From Chitinophagaceae bacterium (GTDB taxonomy: Bacteria; Bacteroidota; Bacteroidia; Chitinophagales; Chitinophagaceae): DNA of 11,343 nt. The position numbers and the translations under genes were made by a program. Shown here piece after piece: positions 1 through 6,356 of the stretch. The notes beneath the pieces are model-generated. The model was not told the DNA's origin and ran no database searches. It was given only the letters and a program-made list of their open reading frames with translations. The first letter of the stretch is position 1, and every line of letters begins with the position of its first letter. The stretch lies in assembly GCA_947472635.1 (NCBI GenBank), contig CANJDY010000053.1, forward strand, positions 1 to 11,343, in the 5' to 3' direction.

Positions 1-1
1 C

Positions 2-43
2 GCCCAGGTAAAAACACAACAGGAACCAGCTCCTAAAAAGTGA
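2..43 (+). CDS. Possible C-terminal end of an upstream protein (partial)
   Basis: Frame 2 of the left edge reads 13 codons, AQVKTQQEPAPKK, and then TGA. The Gln/Pro/Lys-rich composition is typical of a flexible protein tail. The other two plus frames also reach stops within this stretch (TAA at 34-36 and at 9-11) and give less protein-like sequence. If real, it is the end of a plus-strand gene that lies outside the window and converges on the ABC-type membrane gene, with the hairpin at 53-86 between them. No function can be given from so few residues, and it could be non-coding. Confidence 0.35.
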   Translation, partial: AQVKTQQEPAPKK

Positions 44-52
44 TAAAAACAA

Positions 53-86
53 GAGATGACATCTTTTTTTTAAGAGATGTCATCTC
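53..86 (-). terminator. Intrinsic terminator of the ABC-type membrane gene, possibly bidirectional
   Basis: A perfect 12-bp stem pairs 53-64 (GAGATGACATCT) with 75-86 (AGATGTCATCTC), and two or three further A-U/G-U pairs can close the 10-nt loop. It begins 5 bp past the stop codon of the minus-strand membrane gene. Reading on the minus strand, the stem is followed by a T-rich tract (TTGTTTTTATC, 52-42). This is a classic rho-independent terminator. If the reading frame ending at 43 is real, the same hairpin would sit between two convergent genes and could stop both. Confidence 0.8.
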
Positions 87-90
87 CTAT

Positions 91-960
91 TTATTCAGGA
101 AAATCCCCCGCTTCCAATTCAATTCTTTTAGTAATATCACTCAAAGAAGTAAGGCGTTGTACGGTATACGGAATGGTATCTAGTCCCGATACAAACTTCA
201 AAATATAATTATAAATACCTACCAAATTACCCGCTAAAATGGTGGTGCCCACCGACTGGTGGGTAATTAGCAAGGCAGCACCTATCACCACCAACACCAG
301 TATTTCCATTATCCCAAAACTCCATGCTTCCTGGTCGGAAATTTTTATCTGCCAGCTGCGTAAATTATTGTAATGACGAACCATGGCGGGTTTGTTGGCG
401 GCACCAATGATATCAACCTGTTTCTCCAGCTCGTCATTCTTTAACGTGTTGAGCCGCTTCATTTTTTTACCATAAAAATAACTGACTGCTGCCACTGGAA
501 GTAAAATCGAAAAGCAAAGCAGTACCACCGCAGGGTCGTAGAAGAATAACAATAACAATGATCCGAAAATATTGAAGGCCGCTTCGAATACATATACCAG
601 GTCAAATTCTAAAAAATCCACGAACTCTTTTGCCAAAGTGGAATGGGCACTTAATTTCGAAACTTCTGATGCATGGATCCTTCGGGAAAGAAAACGGGTT
701 ACCAAAGAAGTGTAAATACCGGAGTAAGTTCTTGTATCCAACATGTGACGAATAGTGCCTGCAATCAGGTACAATAGGTGCACACCTGATAATAAGAGTA
801 GCCCCTCGTAACTACCTTTCATTAAATCATTGATAGCCATACCCAAAAAGAAAGGGCGCAGCAGGGACCCTGTCATCTCTAACCCAAATAGTATATAGGT
901 AAGCACCAGTTGGTAACGGTGCTTGAGCATTAATTTTTTTAAAATTTCAAAACGCGACAT
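91..960 (-). CDS. ABC transporter six-transmembrane domain protein without ATPase domain
   Basis: Predicted inner-membrane protein of 289 aa that resembles the membrane half of an ABC exporter. Hydrophobic helices lie near residues 18-43, 53-71, 119-140, 143-163, 215-233 and 239-258. The long hydrophilic stretches between helices 2-3 and 4-5 correspond to the cytoplasmic loops of the exporter fold. The protein ends shortly after helix 6, with no Walker A, signature or Walker B motif. It therefore matches the stand-alone ABC six-TM family (ABC_membrane_3 type) and cannot hydrolyse ATP alone; a separate ATPase would be needed, and none is in the window. The ATG at 960 was chosen because the open frame further upstream (to 1035) has only a TTG start and no family-like sequence. 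It follows the ligase-SET gene on the same strand after 186 bp, so co-transcription is possible but not shown. Substrate unknown. Confidence 0.8.
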   Translation of the reverse strand: MSRFEILKKLMLKHRYQLVLTYILFGLEMTGSLLRPFFLGMAINDLMKGSYEGLLLLSGVHLLYLIAGTIRHMLDTRTYSGIYTSLVTRFLSRRIHASEVSKLSAHSTLAKEFVDFLEFDLVYVFEAAFNIFGSLLLLFFYDPAVVLLCFSILLPVAAVSYFYGKKMKRLNTLKNDELEKQVDIIGAANKPAMVRHYNNLRSWQIKISDQEAWSFGIMEILVLVVIGAALLITHQSVGTTILAGNLVGIYNYILKFVSGLDTIPYTVQRLTSLSDITKRIELEAGDFPE

Positions 961-1054
961 ACTCTTTTTGTTGGTGTAGGGAAGATAAACTGCAGGTTTA
1001 CCAATACCGAATAATGCAATCAGCCAAAAGAACAATTTGCACTACCGCAGTCTG

Positions 1055-1062
1055 CAAAAATA
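1055..1062 (-). promoter_or_regulatory. Possible -7 promoter box for the ABC-type membrane gene
   Basis: On the minus strand this reads TATTTTTG, a full match to the Bacteroidota -7 consensus TAnnTTTG. It would place transcription start near 1050 and leave a leader of about 90 nt before the ATG at 960. No TTG lies at the usual 17-23 bp distance; the nearest is 29 bp upstream. This is a weak call that depends on one box in AT-rich sequence. Confidence 0.25.
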
Positions 1063-1091
1063 CCATTAATAACATAGGTTAAAATGGCCGT

Positions 1092-1125
1092 CAATTTTTA
1101 TTGGCTCTCATATGACTAAAAATTG
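1092..1125. repeat. AT-rich inverted repeat after the ligase-SET gene
   Basis: CAATTTTTA (1092-1100) is the exact reverse complement of TAAAAATTG (1117-1125), with a 16-nt loop. It starts 22 bp past the stop of the ATP-grasp/SET gene. It could be a weak transcript-end hairpin or mRNA-stabilising structure separating that gene from the membrane protein gene. No T-run follows on the minus strand, so termination here would be inefficient at best. Confidence 0.35.
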
Positions 1126-1146
1126 GAGAAAAAGTTTAAGTGGCAC

Positions 1147-2646
1147 CTATTTTTCTCTTTCCGTAACGGAATTGTTGGCTTTACCGGTAATGAGTCCCCT
1201 GCAATTAGCTGCACCACACTGGCAGTCAAAGGGTTCCATATTTTCATCCAGAAAACTAGCATAATCCAGCGTGAGCTCTTCGCCCTTACCTATTTTTTTG
1301 GTAGCAATCACGTTTAATCCCTTGTACATCGTGTTGGAATTACAACTGTGATTTTGAGGTGCCCAACCCGTTGGATCTTGGTCCCAAAGTAAAAACACTT
1401 CTTTACTAACCGGGTAAGCGTATCTTCTAAAGTTTTCTTTTTCCTTCTCGTTCCAGTTTTGATTTACATAATTGCGGGTCACCATTCTTTGGGGCATCTC
1501 TTCGCCCTTAAAAATCAATTCATTGATTTCAATGTCTTGTATGGCATAAATTCCATAGCCTGCTATCGCATTACCCTTCATACGATATTTTTTTTGCCTT
1601 TGCTGGTGCCTTGTTATTCCTTCCGCAATAATGTGCCGAAGGAAATTGGCTTGGCCAAAACCATCGTGTTTCAAAATATAGTCGGCACTGCCTTCATATC
1701 CGTTTGTATAAAATACCGAGCAGGTAAAATTTATTTCAAGAAAAAATAACCTTCCTGCAGCATTCATTCTAAAATCAAGCCTTGCATAGCCTACTCCATT
1801 AAAACTTCTAAAAATTTGTTCGGCCGCCGCTCTTAATTGTTTTTCAATTACCTCATCTGCAACAGGTATATTGGCAGTAGGATGTAATTCAGATGTTTTT
1901 AATGCATAGGTTTTAAATGGAGTGGCATCAGGGAAAATATACTCTACTGGTTTAAAACTGGTTACTCCTTTTCCACTGCCCGCATTGGCGGCTACCATCA
2001 CCGTAAACTCTTGTCCTTGTATATATTCTTCTACCAGCAGGGGACCATATTCTTCTATGATGAAATGTATTTTTTCCTTCAGCTCAACGATATTATTTAC
2101 TAAACTTTTTTCATCAATACCCAAGCTATCACCAGCTTTGGCAGGCTTAACAAACAATGGAAACGAAAGGTGTTCAATTTGTTTTTCCATACTTTCTTCC
2201 TCTTCAATCAATGCATAGGCGGGTGTAAGGACTCCTTCGGTGTAGGCCACATATTTCATTAATTCTTTTGGCGGATCATACAGTAAAGTAGTGGGCCCTG
2301 TAAAGGGAAGATTCAGTAATTCAAGTGTGTAGATGACATCTATTGAGGGAACTTCCCATTCAAGGTAGCCTTCACATAAATTCACAAATACATCATATTT
2401 TTTCTTCTTTAATTCTTTCAGCTGTTGGTAAGTGGTCAGTTTATTGAGTCGAACATGGTCTACTGTTGCTTCAGGAATCAGGTGAGATAAATCTCTTTCT
2501 GGATCGTACAATTGATAATCTACACCAGAAGTAGAATAGTCGGGCTGTAGCACACATACTTTCAGTTGGCGTGTATTCTTTTCCGTTATTTCTTCCAGTA
2601 TTGTTGTTGTACCACGTGCTACCAAATTATTTTTCTGATCGTTCAT
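1147..2646 (-). CDS. ATP-grasp ligase (D-Ala-D-Ala ligase-like) fused to a SET-domain methyltransferase
   Basis: A 499-aa two-domain enzyme. Residues about 28-345 form a D-Ala-D-Ala-ligase-type ATP-grasp fold. An N-terminal substrate lobe carries a VNLCEG motif (88-93). The nucleotide-binding lysine is in FVKPAKAGDS (K167), the adenine-contact region in LVEEYIQG, and the metal ligands are D291, E304 and N306. Residues about 355-490 are a SET domain: AGYGIYA (SAM-binding glycines), NHSCNSN (432-438, pseudoknot motif), GEELTLDY (catalytic Tyr462), then a post-SET CxCx4C cluster (C475, C477, C482). All hallmark residues of both domains are present, so both are probably active. ATP-grasp enzymes form amide bonds through acyl-phosphates, and SET domains methylate lysine. 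The fusion suggests ligation and methylation of one substrate, which is inference. No signal peptide is seen, so it is cytoplasmic. It lies 43 bp behind a second ATP-grasp gene, so they are likely one operon. ATG start at 2646, without a Shine-Dalgarno sequence. Confidence 0.9.
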   Translation of the reverse strand: MNDQKNNLVARGTTTILEEITEKNTRQLKVCVLQPDYSTSGVDYQLYDPERDLSHLIPEATVDHVRLNKLTTYQQLKELKKKKYDVFVNLCEGYLEWEVPSIDVIYTLELLNLPFTGPTTLLYDPPKELMKYVAYTEGVLTPAYALIEEEESMEKQIEHLSFPLFVKPAKAGDSLGIDEKSLVNNIVELKEKIHFIIEEYGPLLVEEYIQGQEFTVMVAANAGSGKGVTSFKPVEYIFPDATPFKTYALKTSELHPTANIPVADEVIEKQLRAAAEQIFRSFNGVGYARLDFRMNAAGRLFFLEINFTCSVFYTNGYEGSADYILKHDGFGQANFLRHIIAEGITRHQQRQKKYRMKGNAIAGYGIYAIQDIEINELIFKGEEMPQRMVTRNYVNQNWNEKEKENFRRYAYPVSKEVFLLWDQDPTGWAPQNHSCNSNTMYKGLNVIATKKIGKGEELTLDYASFLDENMEPFDCQCGAANCRGLITGKANNSVTEREK

Positions 2647-2689
2647 TGAAGCAATTTGTTGAATGATGGCTGCTGCCGTTTTTAAAAAA

Positions 2690-3826
2690 TTAACCGATGG
2701 GTTGCGTTACACTTGAAGTGAAAGTTGATAAAGCGCAATGAATGATTTCTTTCACCAATTCTGTAAATGTTTTGTTGCTCAACCGTAAGATAGCGCCTAT
2801 GGAAGTATAGTCTTCGTCTTCGCTCAAACCACATTGTGCATTTACTTCCAGCACGTACATGTTGCCAGTTATTGAATCTTGTCGGATATCCACTCTAGTA
2901 TATCCTTTTCCCTTAGTTGCCACAAAGGCGTCCCAACTTATTTTTTTTAATTCATTGATCAAGCTTGAATCTGGGGCCTCGTATTCATAAAAATTGCCGT
3001 CGTTGGGCATGGGCCCCTCCTCTTCATAAACTTCCCATAGCCGGTCGAAACTTAATATCCGCTCCTCGGCTGGTAGCGAAGGATGAAAAACCCTTTGAAC
3101 AGGAGTATAGATAGTAGCAAGCTCGGGTTGGTCATATGCACCAACGATGAGTGTCGTGTATTCGTTACCGTTGATGAATGATTCTGCTACAATCCCATCG
3201 GCGGTAAGATTCCATCCACGGTAGCCGGCAAACATCCGATCAATTTGAATTTGTAATTCGGCTGTATTGTGTACCACATTTTTAATACCTAACCCCATAC
3301 TTCCGCCAGAAACAGCAGGTTTTACAATGACCGGTGTACCCAGCCTTTCAAAAATGCCAGGCAATTGCTGGTCAGCGCTGTGAATGGCCTCCCATCGAGC
3401 CGTGGAGATACCGGCCCGGTCAAATGCAAGTTTCATAGGTATTTTGGAGGTGGTAATATCATAAAAATACTCGTCTGCTCCGGTGTATACCAGTTCATTT
3501 TGTTGTAATCGTTTTACCACTGAAATACCAGGTGTGCCATTTACTTCATCCCCGTCACAAATATTGAATACAATAGGAAAAACATGCCCGATTTCTTTTT
3601 CTGCGACAATGCTGTCAATGATACTGTCATAATCGCTAATGGTAACGGGTTGCCAAATCCACTCCAAGCCTAGCTCCTCAAAGCTGCGAGTATACTCAGC
3701 GATGCTCTGACTAAAATCATAATAGTAGTCAATGTTTTCATCGCTTTTTTGCAGATAAGGAGCCAATACCCAAACCTTCATTTTTTTTGAAGCAATTGGA
3801 AAGTTGGTTGCAAATGGGTTTGGCAT
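2690..3826 (-). CDS. ATP-grasp ligase, D-alanine-D-alanine ligase-like
   Basis: A 378-aa cytoplasmic ATP-grasp enzyme. The N-terminal lobe (about 16-125) has a FNICDGDE motif (87-94). The central ATP-binding part has VIVKPAVSGGSMGLG (K169 and a glycine-rich loop) and E215. The C-terminal lobe has metal ligands D313, E327 and N329 in RVDIR and LEVNAQCG. The layout is that of the Ddl family, but it lacks the usual NPNPG or NTxPG signature (NAQCG instead) and sits next to a second ligase, so cell-wall D-Ala-D-Ala synthesis is unlikely to be its role. It probably joins an amino or peptide substrate to a carboxylate. It is the first gene of the pair with the ligase-SET fusion and is clearly related to that protein's ligase half. 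The start may be ATG 3826, or ATG 3781 (MKVWVLAPYL), which better matches the first beta strand of the fold. No convincing promoter is visible. Confidence 0.88.
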   Translation of the reverse strand: MPNPFATNFPIASKKMKVWVLAPYLQKSDENIDYYYDFSQSIAEYTRSFEELGLEWIWQPVTISDYDSIIDSIVAEKEIGHVFPIVFNICDGDEVNGTPGISVVKRLQQNELVYTGADEYFYDITTSKIPMKLAFDRAGISTARWEAIHSADQQLPGIFERLGTPVIVKPAVSGGSMGLGIKNVVHNTAELQIQIDRMFAGYRGWNLTADGIVAESFINGNEYTTLIVGAYDQPELATIYTPVQRVFHPSLPAEERILSFDRLWEVYEEEGPMPNDGNFYEYEAPDSSLINELKKISWDAFVATKGKGYTRVDIRQDSITGNMYVLEVNAQCGLSEDEDYTSIGAILRLSNKTFTELVKEIIHCALSTFTSSVTQPIG

Positions 3827-3900
3827 ATTGGTTGCGATAAAATGAATGAAAGGATGAGAGTAGACTAGGCTTATTTACATAAGAGAATGATAATTGTAAT

Positions 3901-3948
3901 AGGTTTTATTAATGGATTCTATATAGTTGATAAGTTAAAATAAAACCT
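3901..3948. repeat. 10-bp inverted repeat upstream of the ligase operon
   Basis: AGGTTTTATT (3901-3910) is the exact reverse complement of AATAAAACCT (3939-3948). The 28-nt spacer contains a further palindrome, CTATATAG (3919-3926). It lies 75-122 bp upstream of the first ligase start codon. It could be an operator, a leader-RNA hairpin, or chance in AT-rich DNA. A 10-bp perfect match makes chance less likely but does not exclude it. Confidence 0.45.
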
Positions 3949-4190
3949 TGCTTATAGCGAGTTTCAGTAACTGCAACTATTATTGAAAATGGGTATCTAA
4001 TCTGCCAAATTAAAGCGAATTTAATTTATTTCCGTAAATGTATTGAACCGGCGATTAATAAAAAATTTATTATGGGTAGATTATTCAGTATTTGCATTAA
4101 ATTGGCTTTTTGGATTATTGCAGTAAAAATGTAAATACTCCTAGCAGTTGGATTATTTTTAGAATAGCCAGATGAATGCAATAGGTAAGC

Positions 4191-4208
4191 AGTGAAGATT
4201 AATTCACT
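4191..4208. repeat. Short inverted repeat before the DUF3820 gene
   Basis: AGTGAA (4191-4196) and TTCACT (4203-4208) are exact reverse complements around a 6-bp spacer, ending 17 bp before the ATG at 4226. This could be a small leader hairpin or a repressor site. It is short enough to be chance. Confidence 0.3.
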
Positions 4209-4225
4209 CAACTAAAAACAAAACA

Positions 4226-4474
4226 ATGTACGAGTCGCCCGAAAAACCGGATGGAAATATTTTATTGCAATTGGTAACCATGCAAATGCCTTTTGGAAGA
4301 TACAAGGGGATTTTACTTTGTGATTTGCCAGTTTCTTACTTGGAATGGTTCCAGCGCAAGGGCTTTCCGGTAGGTAAGCTGGGCGTATTGCTATCCACTA
4401 TGTATGAAATTAAAATAAATGGATTGGAAGCATTATTAAAGCCGCTGAAAGCATCGAATCAAAAAAATAGGTAA
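4226..4474 (+). CDS. DUF3820 family small protein
   Basis: An 82-aa soluble protein. Residues 21-28 (MPFGRYKG) and 34-42 (LPVSYLEWF) are the signature of DUF3820, a family of short bacterial proteins also labelled putative quorum-sensing-regulated virulence factor. The molecular role is not established. The protein has no signal peptide or membrane segment, and its C-terminus is basic. Length agrees with the family. The ATG at 4226 is the only sensible start, preceded by an A-rich leader (AAAACAAAACA) rather than a Shine-Dalgarno sequence, as is usual in Bacteroidota. It stands alone, 399 bp from the divergent ligase gene and 123 bp ahead of the phosphofructokinase gene. Confidence 0.85.
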   Translation: MYESPEKPDGNILLQLVTMQMPFGRYKGILLCDLPVSYLEWFQRKGFPVGKLGVLLSTMYEIKINGLEALLKPLKASNQKNR

Positions 4475-4519
4475 CCGGATTTTGTTAAATAAAGCATTTT
4501 CTTCGTCTTAAAAAAATAA

Positions 4520-4568
4520 TTGAACTAACTTTATAAGGGCCCGTTTGTAAGTTACCGAGCTAGTTCAA
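4520..4568 (+). promoter_or_regulatory. Inverted repeat with weak promoter-like boxes upstream of pfkB
   Basis: TTGAACTA (4520-4527) pairs exactly with TAGTTCAA (4561-4568). A nested AACTT/AAGTT match (4527-4531 with 4549-4553) allows a larger structure. Within it, TTG (4520-4522) is followed after 17 bp by CCCGTTTG (4540-4547), which keeps only the TTTG half of the Bacteroidota -7 consensus. Either a promoter embedded in an operator-like repeat or a transcript-end hairpin for the DUF3820 gene would fit. There is no T-run after the repeat. Confidence 0.3.
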
Positions 4569-4597
4569 CATCTCCACTTATACAATAATTTTACCCA

Positions 4598-5533
4598 ATG
4601 AATACTAGTCCCATACTAACCGTTACCCTAAATCCTGCTATTGACAAAAGCACCATTACGGATTTGATTCAGCCAGAGGCAAAGCAACGCTGCACCGATG
4701 TGTTGAATGAGCCAGGTGGTGGTGGAATCAATGTGAGCAAAGCCTTAAAAAAACTGGAGGCCGCTTCGGTAGCGCTTTTTCCTGCGGGTGGTCATAATGG
4801 TGAAATGCTCAAGAGCCTACTTACGGCTGAAAAAATTCCGTTTCACTCCATCAATTCTTCTGTAGAAACTAGGGAAAATTGGGTGGTACTGGAATCTGAA
4901 ACCAATCACCAGTTTAGGTTTACATTTCCCGGAAAATCCATCGAAGAGCAGGTAATTAAAAATCTGATTGACGACATCCTTTCCTATAGCCCAGCCTATA
5001 TAGTGGCTAGTGGTAGCTTGCCCCCGGGTTTACCAGATTATTTTTATGGGCTCATTGTTAAAACAGCCAACGCTGTGGGTGCAAAATGTATTGTGGACAC
5101 TTCTGGACCGGCATTGCAAGCTTTACAGGGCAAACATGCTTTTTTAATAAAGCCCAATATCAGCGAGTTGTGCAAAATGCTCAATATAGATAAGCTCCAA
5201 ACAAATGAAGTGCCCGACGCAGCCCAGCAAGCGGTAAGGGATGGTTTTGCAGAATTGATAGCAGTATCCATGGGGCCCGATGGCGCCTGGCTGGTAACCC
5301 AAGAAAAAAAATATTTTGCTTCGGCTCCCATTGTAAAAAAGAAAAGTACTGTTGGCGCAGGGGATAGTATGGTGGCGGGGATTACCTATATGTTGCAACA
5401 GCAGCAACCTCTTCAACAAGTCATTAATTTTGGTGTAGCCTGTGGCTCAGCGGCTACCATGAACGAGGGTACGCAATTATTTAAAATAACAGATGTGCAT
5501 CAACTATATGAGCAAATCAACGGGAATAAATAA
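4598..5533 (+). CDS. pfkB: 6-phosphofructokinase, PfkB family (Pfk-2 type)
   Basis: A cytoplasmic sugar-phosphate kinase of 311 aa, close in length to E. coli Pfk-2 (309 aa) and alignable with it throughout. Shared segments include LNPAIDKSTIT near the start, EPGGGGINVSKAL (38-50, PfkB signature 1), FPAGGHNGE, VASGSLPPGLP, CIVDTSG, KPNISEL and KSTVGAGDSMVAG (signature 2 and anion hole; D256 is the expected catalytic base). It should phosphorylate fructose 6-phosphate to the 1,6-bisphosphate using ATP, a glycolytic step. Related 1-phosphofructokinases or tagatose-6-phosphate kinases share this fold, but the closeness to Pfk-2 around GGGGIN and GAGDSM favours phosphofructokinase II. It is probably monocistronic, with 123 bp upstream and 160 bp downstream. 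Confidence 0.9.
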   Translation: MNTSPILTVTLNPAIDKSTITDLIQPEAKQRCTDVLNEPGGGGINVSKALKKLEAASVALFPAGGHNGEMLKSLLTAEKIPFHSINSSVETRENWVVLESETNHQFRFTFPGKSIEEQVIKNLIDDILSYSPAYIVASGSLPPGLPDYFYGLIVKTANAVGAKCIVDTSGPALQALQGKHAFLIKPNISELCKMLNIDKLQTNEVPDAAQQAVRDGFAELIAVSMGPDGAWLVTQEKKYFASAPIVKKKSTVGAGDSMVAGITYMLQQQQPLQQVINFGVACGSAATMNEGTQLFKITDVHQLYEQINGNK

Positions 5534-5621
5534 TTATTAGTAGCAGTGCAAATCATCCGAAGCTGCATTGGCGGAGGAATTCTTTTAGCCGACTCGCCGG
5601 ATATCCGCTTACAAGCTGCTT

Positions 5622-5660
5622 AATTTTAATGGGATTGGCTTTAAAATTGTCCTCTTTTTG
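5622..5660 (+). terminator. Possible weak terminator after pfkB
   Basis: AATTTTAA (5622-5629) and TTAAAATT (5641-5648) form an all-A/T 8-bp stem with an 11-nt loop. Downstream is pyrimidine-rich sequence with two T-runs (CTCTTTTTGCTTTTTT). The stem is weak and lies 88 bp past the pfkB stop. The same bases overlap the TTG of the candidate promoter for the next gene, so only one of these readings may be right. Confidence 0.25.
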
Positions 5661-5679
5661 CTTTTTTACAACTACCTTG
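5647..5679 (+). promoter_or_regulatory. Candidate promoter of the DUF5606 gene
   Basis: TTG (5647-5649) is followed after 23 bp by TACCTTG (5673-5679), a one-base-short version of the Bacteroidota -7 box TAnnTTTG. The start codon lies 14-23 bp further on, consistent with the very short leaders inferred elsewhere in this window. The match is imperfect. Confidence 0.35.
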
Positions 5680-5693
5680 CAACCCTAAAATAA

Positions 5694-6218
5694 ATGGATC
5701 ATATGGATTATAACAGATTAGTTTCCGTAACCGGATTAAGTGGTTTATTCGAATTGATGTCTTCGAAAGCAGATGGCGGCATTGTGAAATCATTAGAGGA
5801 CAAGAGCACTAAATTTGTAAGTACCCGCTTGCATAGTTTTTCTCACCTCGAAAGTATTGAAGTATTTACCGCCAAAGACAATGTAAACCTGATAGAAGTT
5901 TTTGACGCAATGAAAAAAAGCACGGTGGCGATTCCTGATGGAAAGGCAGATGCTAAAGCAATCAAAGCCTATTTTGAAAAAGTATATCCAGCGATGGATT
6001 TTGAAAGAGTGTACGGAAGTGATATGAAGAAGATGGTGAAATGGTATGCATTGTTAGTGGCTAACGAAGTAGATATTAAATTATCAGATAACCATGACAG
6101 TGATACGGCAGCCGCTCATGAGGTAATAACCCCAAAGGCAAAAACCGCTGAACCAAAGCAGGCCGCGGTAAAAGCAGCTCCACCAAAAAAAATAAATTCA
6201 CCTCGGAAAATGGCCTAA
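5694..6218 (+). CDS. DUF5606 domain-containing protein
   Basis: A 174-aa soluble protein. Residues about 4-130 match the Bacteroidota-specific DUF5606 family: an opening like MDYNRLVSVTGLSGLFEL, then the GIVKSLEDKSTKFVSTR strand region, a FTAKDNVNLIEVF segment and a helical part ending near LLVANEVDIKL. The function is unknown; the family is widespread in Bacteroidota and often looks like a conserved housekeeping protein. From about residue 145 the chain becomes an Ala/Lys/Pro-rich, probably disordered basic tail, a common C-terminal extension. The start may be ATG 5694 or ATG 5703; the second fits the usual family N-terminus better. No signal peptide. It stands between pfkB and the peptidase gene with untranslated gaps on both sides, so it is probably transcribed alone. 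Confidence 0.85.
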   Translation: MDHMDYNRLVSVTGLSGLFELMSSKADGGIVKSLEDKSTKFVSTRLHSFSHLESIEVFTAKDNVNLIEVFDAMKKSTVAIPDGKADAKAIKAYFEKVYPAMDFERVYGSDMKKMVKWYALLVANEVDIKLSDNHDSDTAAAHEVITPKAKTAEPKQAAVKAAPPKKINSPRKMA

Positions 6219-6302
6219 GTCGATTGTAGTTGAATAGGGCAATTTTACAATGCCAGCCATATTTAACAAGTATCTACAAGGCTTTTTATAACCTTTGTTT
6301 TG

Positions 6303-6330
6303 CTACCGTAGTTGTTTTCAGCTACGGTAG
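6303..6330 (+). terminator. Stem-loop between the DUF5606 and M3 peptidase genes
   Basis: CTACCGTAG (6303-6311) pairs perfectly with CTACGGTAG (6322-6330) around a 10-nt loop. It lies 84 bp past the DUF5606 stop and 26 bp before the peptidase ATG. The plus strand after it is only mildly T-rich (TCTTGTT), so termination may be weak. Just upstream is TATAACCTTTG (6288-6298), resembling a -7 box with one extra base. If that is a promoter, the hairpin would form the 5' end of the peptidase mRNA instead. Confidence 0.45.
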
Positions 6331-6356
6331 TCTTGTTACTACCCAAAAATATTTTT

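Larger units (their letters stand above)
3827..4225. other. 399-bp AT-rich intergenic region between divergent genes
   Basis: This gap separates the minus-strand ligase operon from the plus-strand DUF3820 gene and should contain both promoters. I found no exact TAnnTTTG box on either strand with a well-placed TTG. The nearest minus-strand candidate is TTAATTTG (4006-4013, one mismatch). It contains two inverted repeats, listed separately. A 61-codon open frame at 4026-4211 on the minus strand begins with TTG and has no protein-like features, so I treat it as chance. No tRNA, attachment site or mobile-element trace is visible. Confidence 0.6.

Noticed and set aside
2690..3826. Housekeeping D-alanine-D-alanine ligase (ddl)
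   Set aside because: The typical Ddl motif after the metal-binding Asn is replaced by NAQCG, there are no cell-wall genes around it, and it is paired with a second ligase fused to SET.
4026..4211. 61-codon minus-strand open frame in the gap upstream of the ligase operon, considered as a precursor peptide for the ligases
   Set aside because: It starts with TTG, shows no leader/core pattern, repeats or conserved-looking motif, and has the composition of translated AT-rich intergenic DNA.
5598..5607. CGGATATCCG palindrome after pfkB
   Set aside because: Ten bases with no loop, no T-run and no link to a promoter box; likely chance.
6312..6356. Upstream extension of the M3 peptidase from a TTG codon, resembling a hydrophobic signal
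   Set aside because: The TTG lies in the loop of a hairpin and the segment is a short translation of AT-rich leader DNA; ATG 6357 gives a normal family N-terminus.
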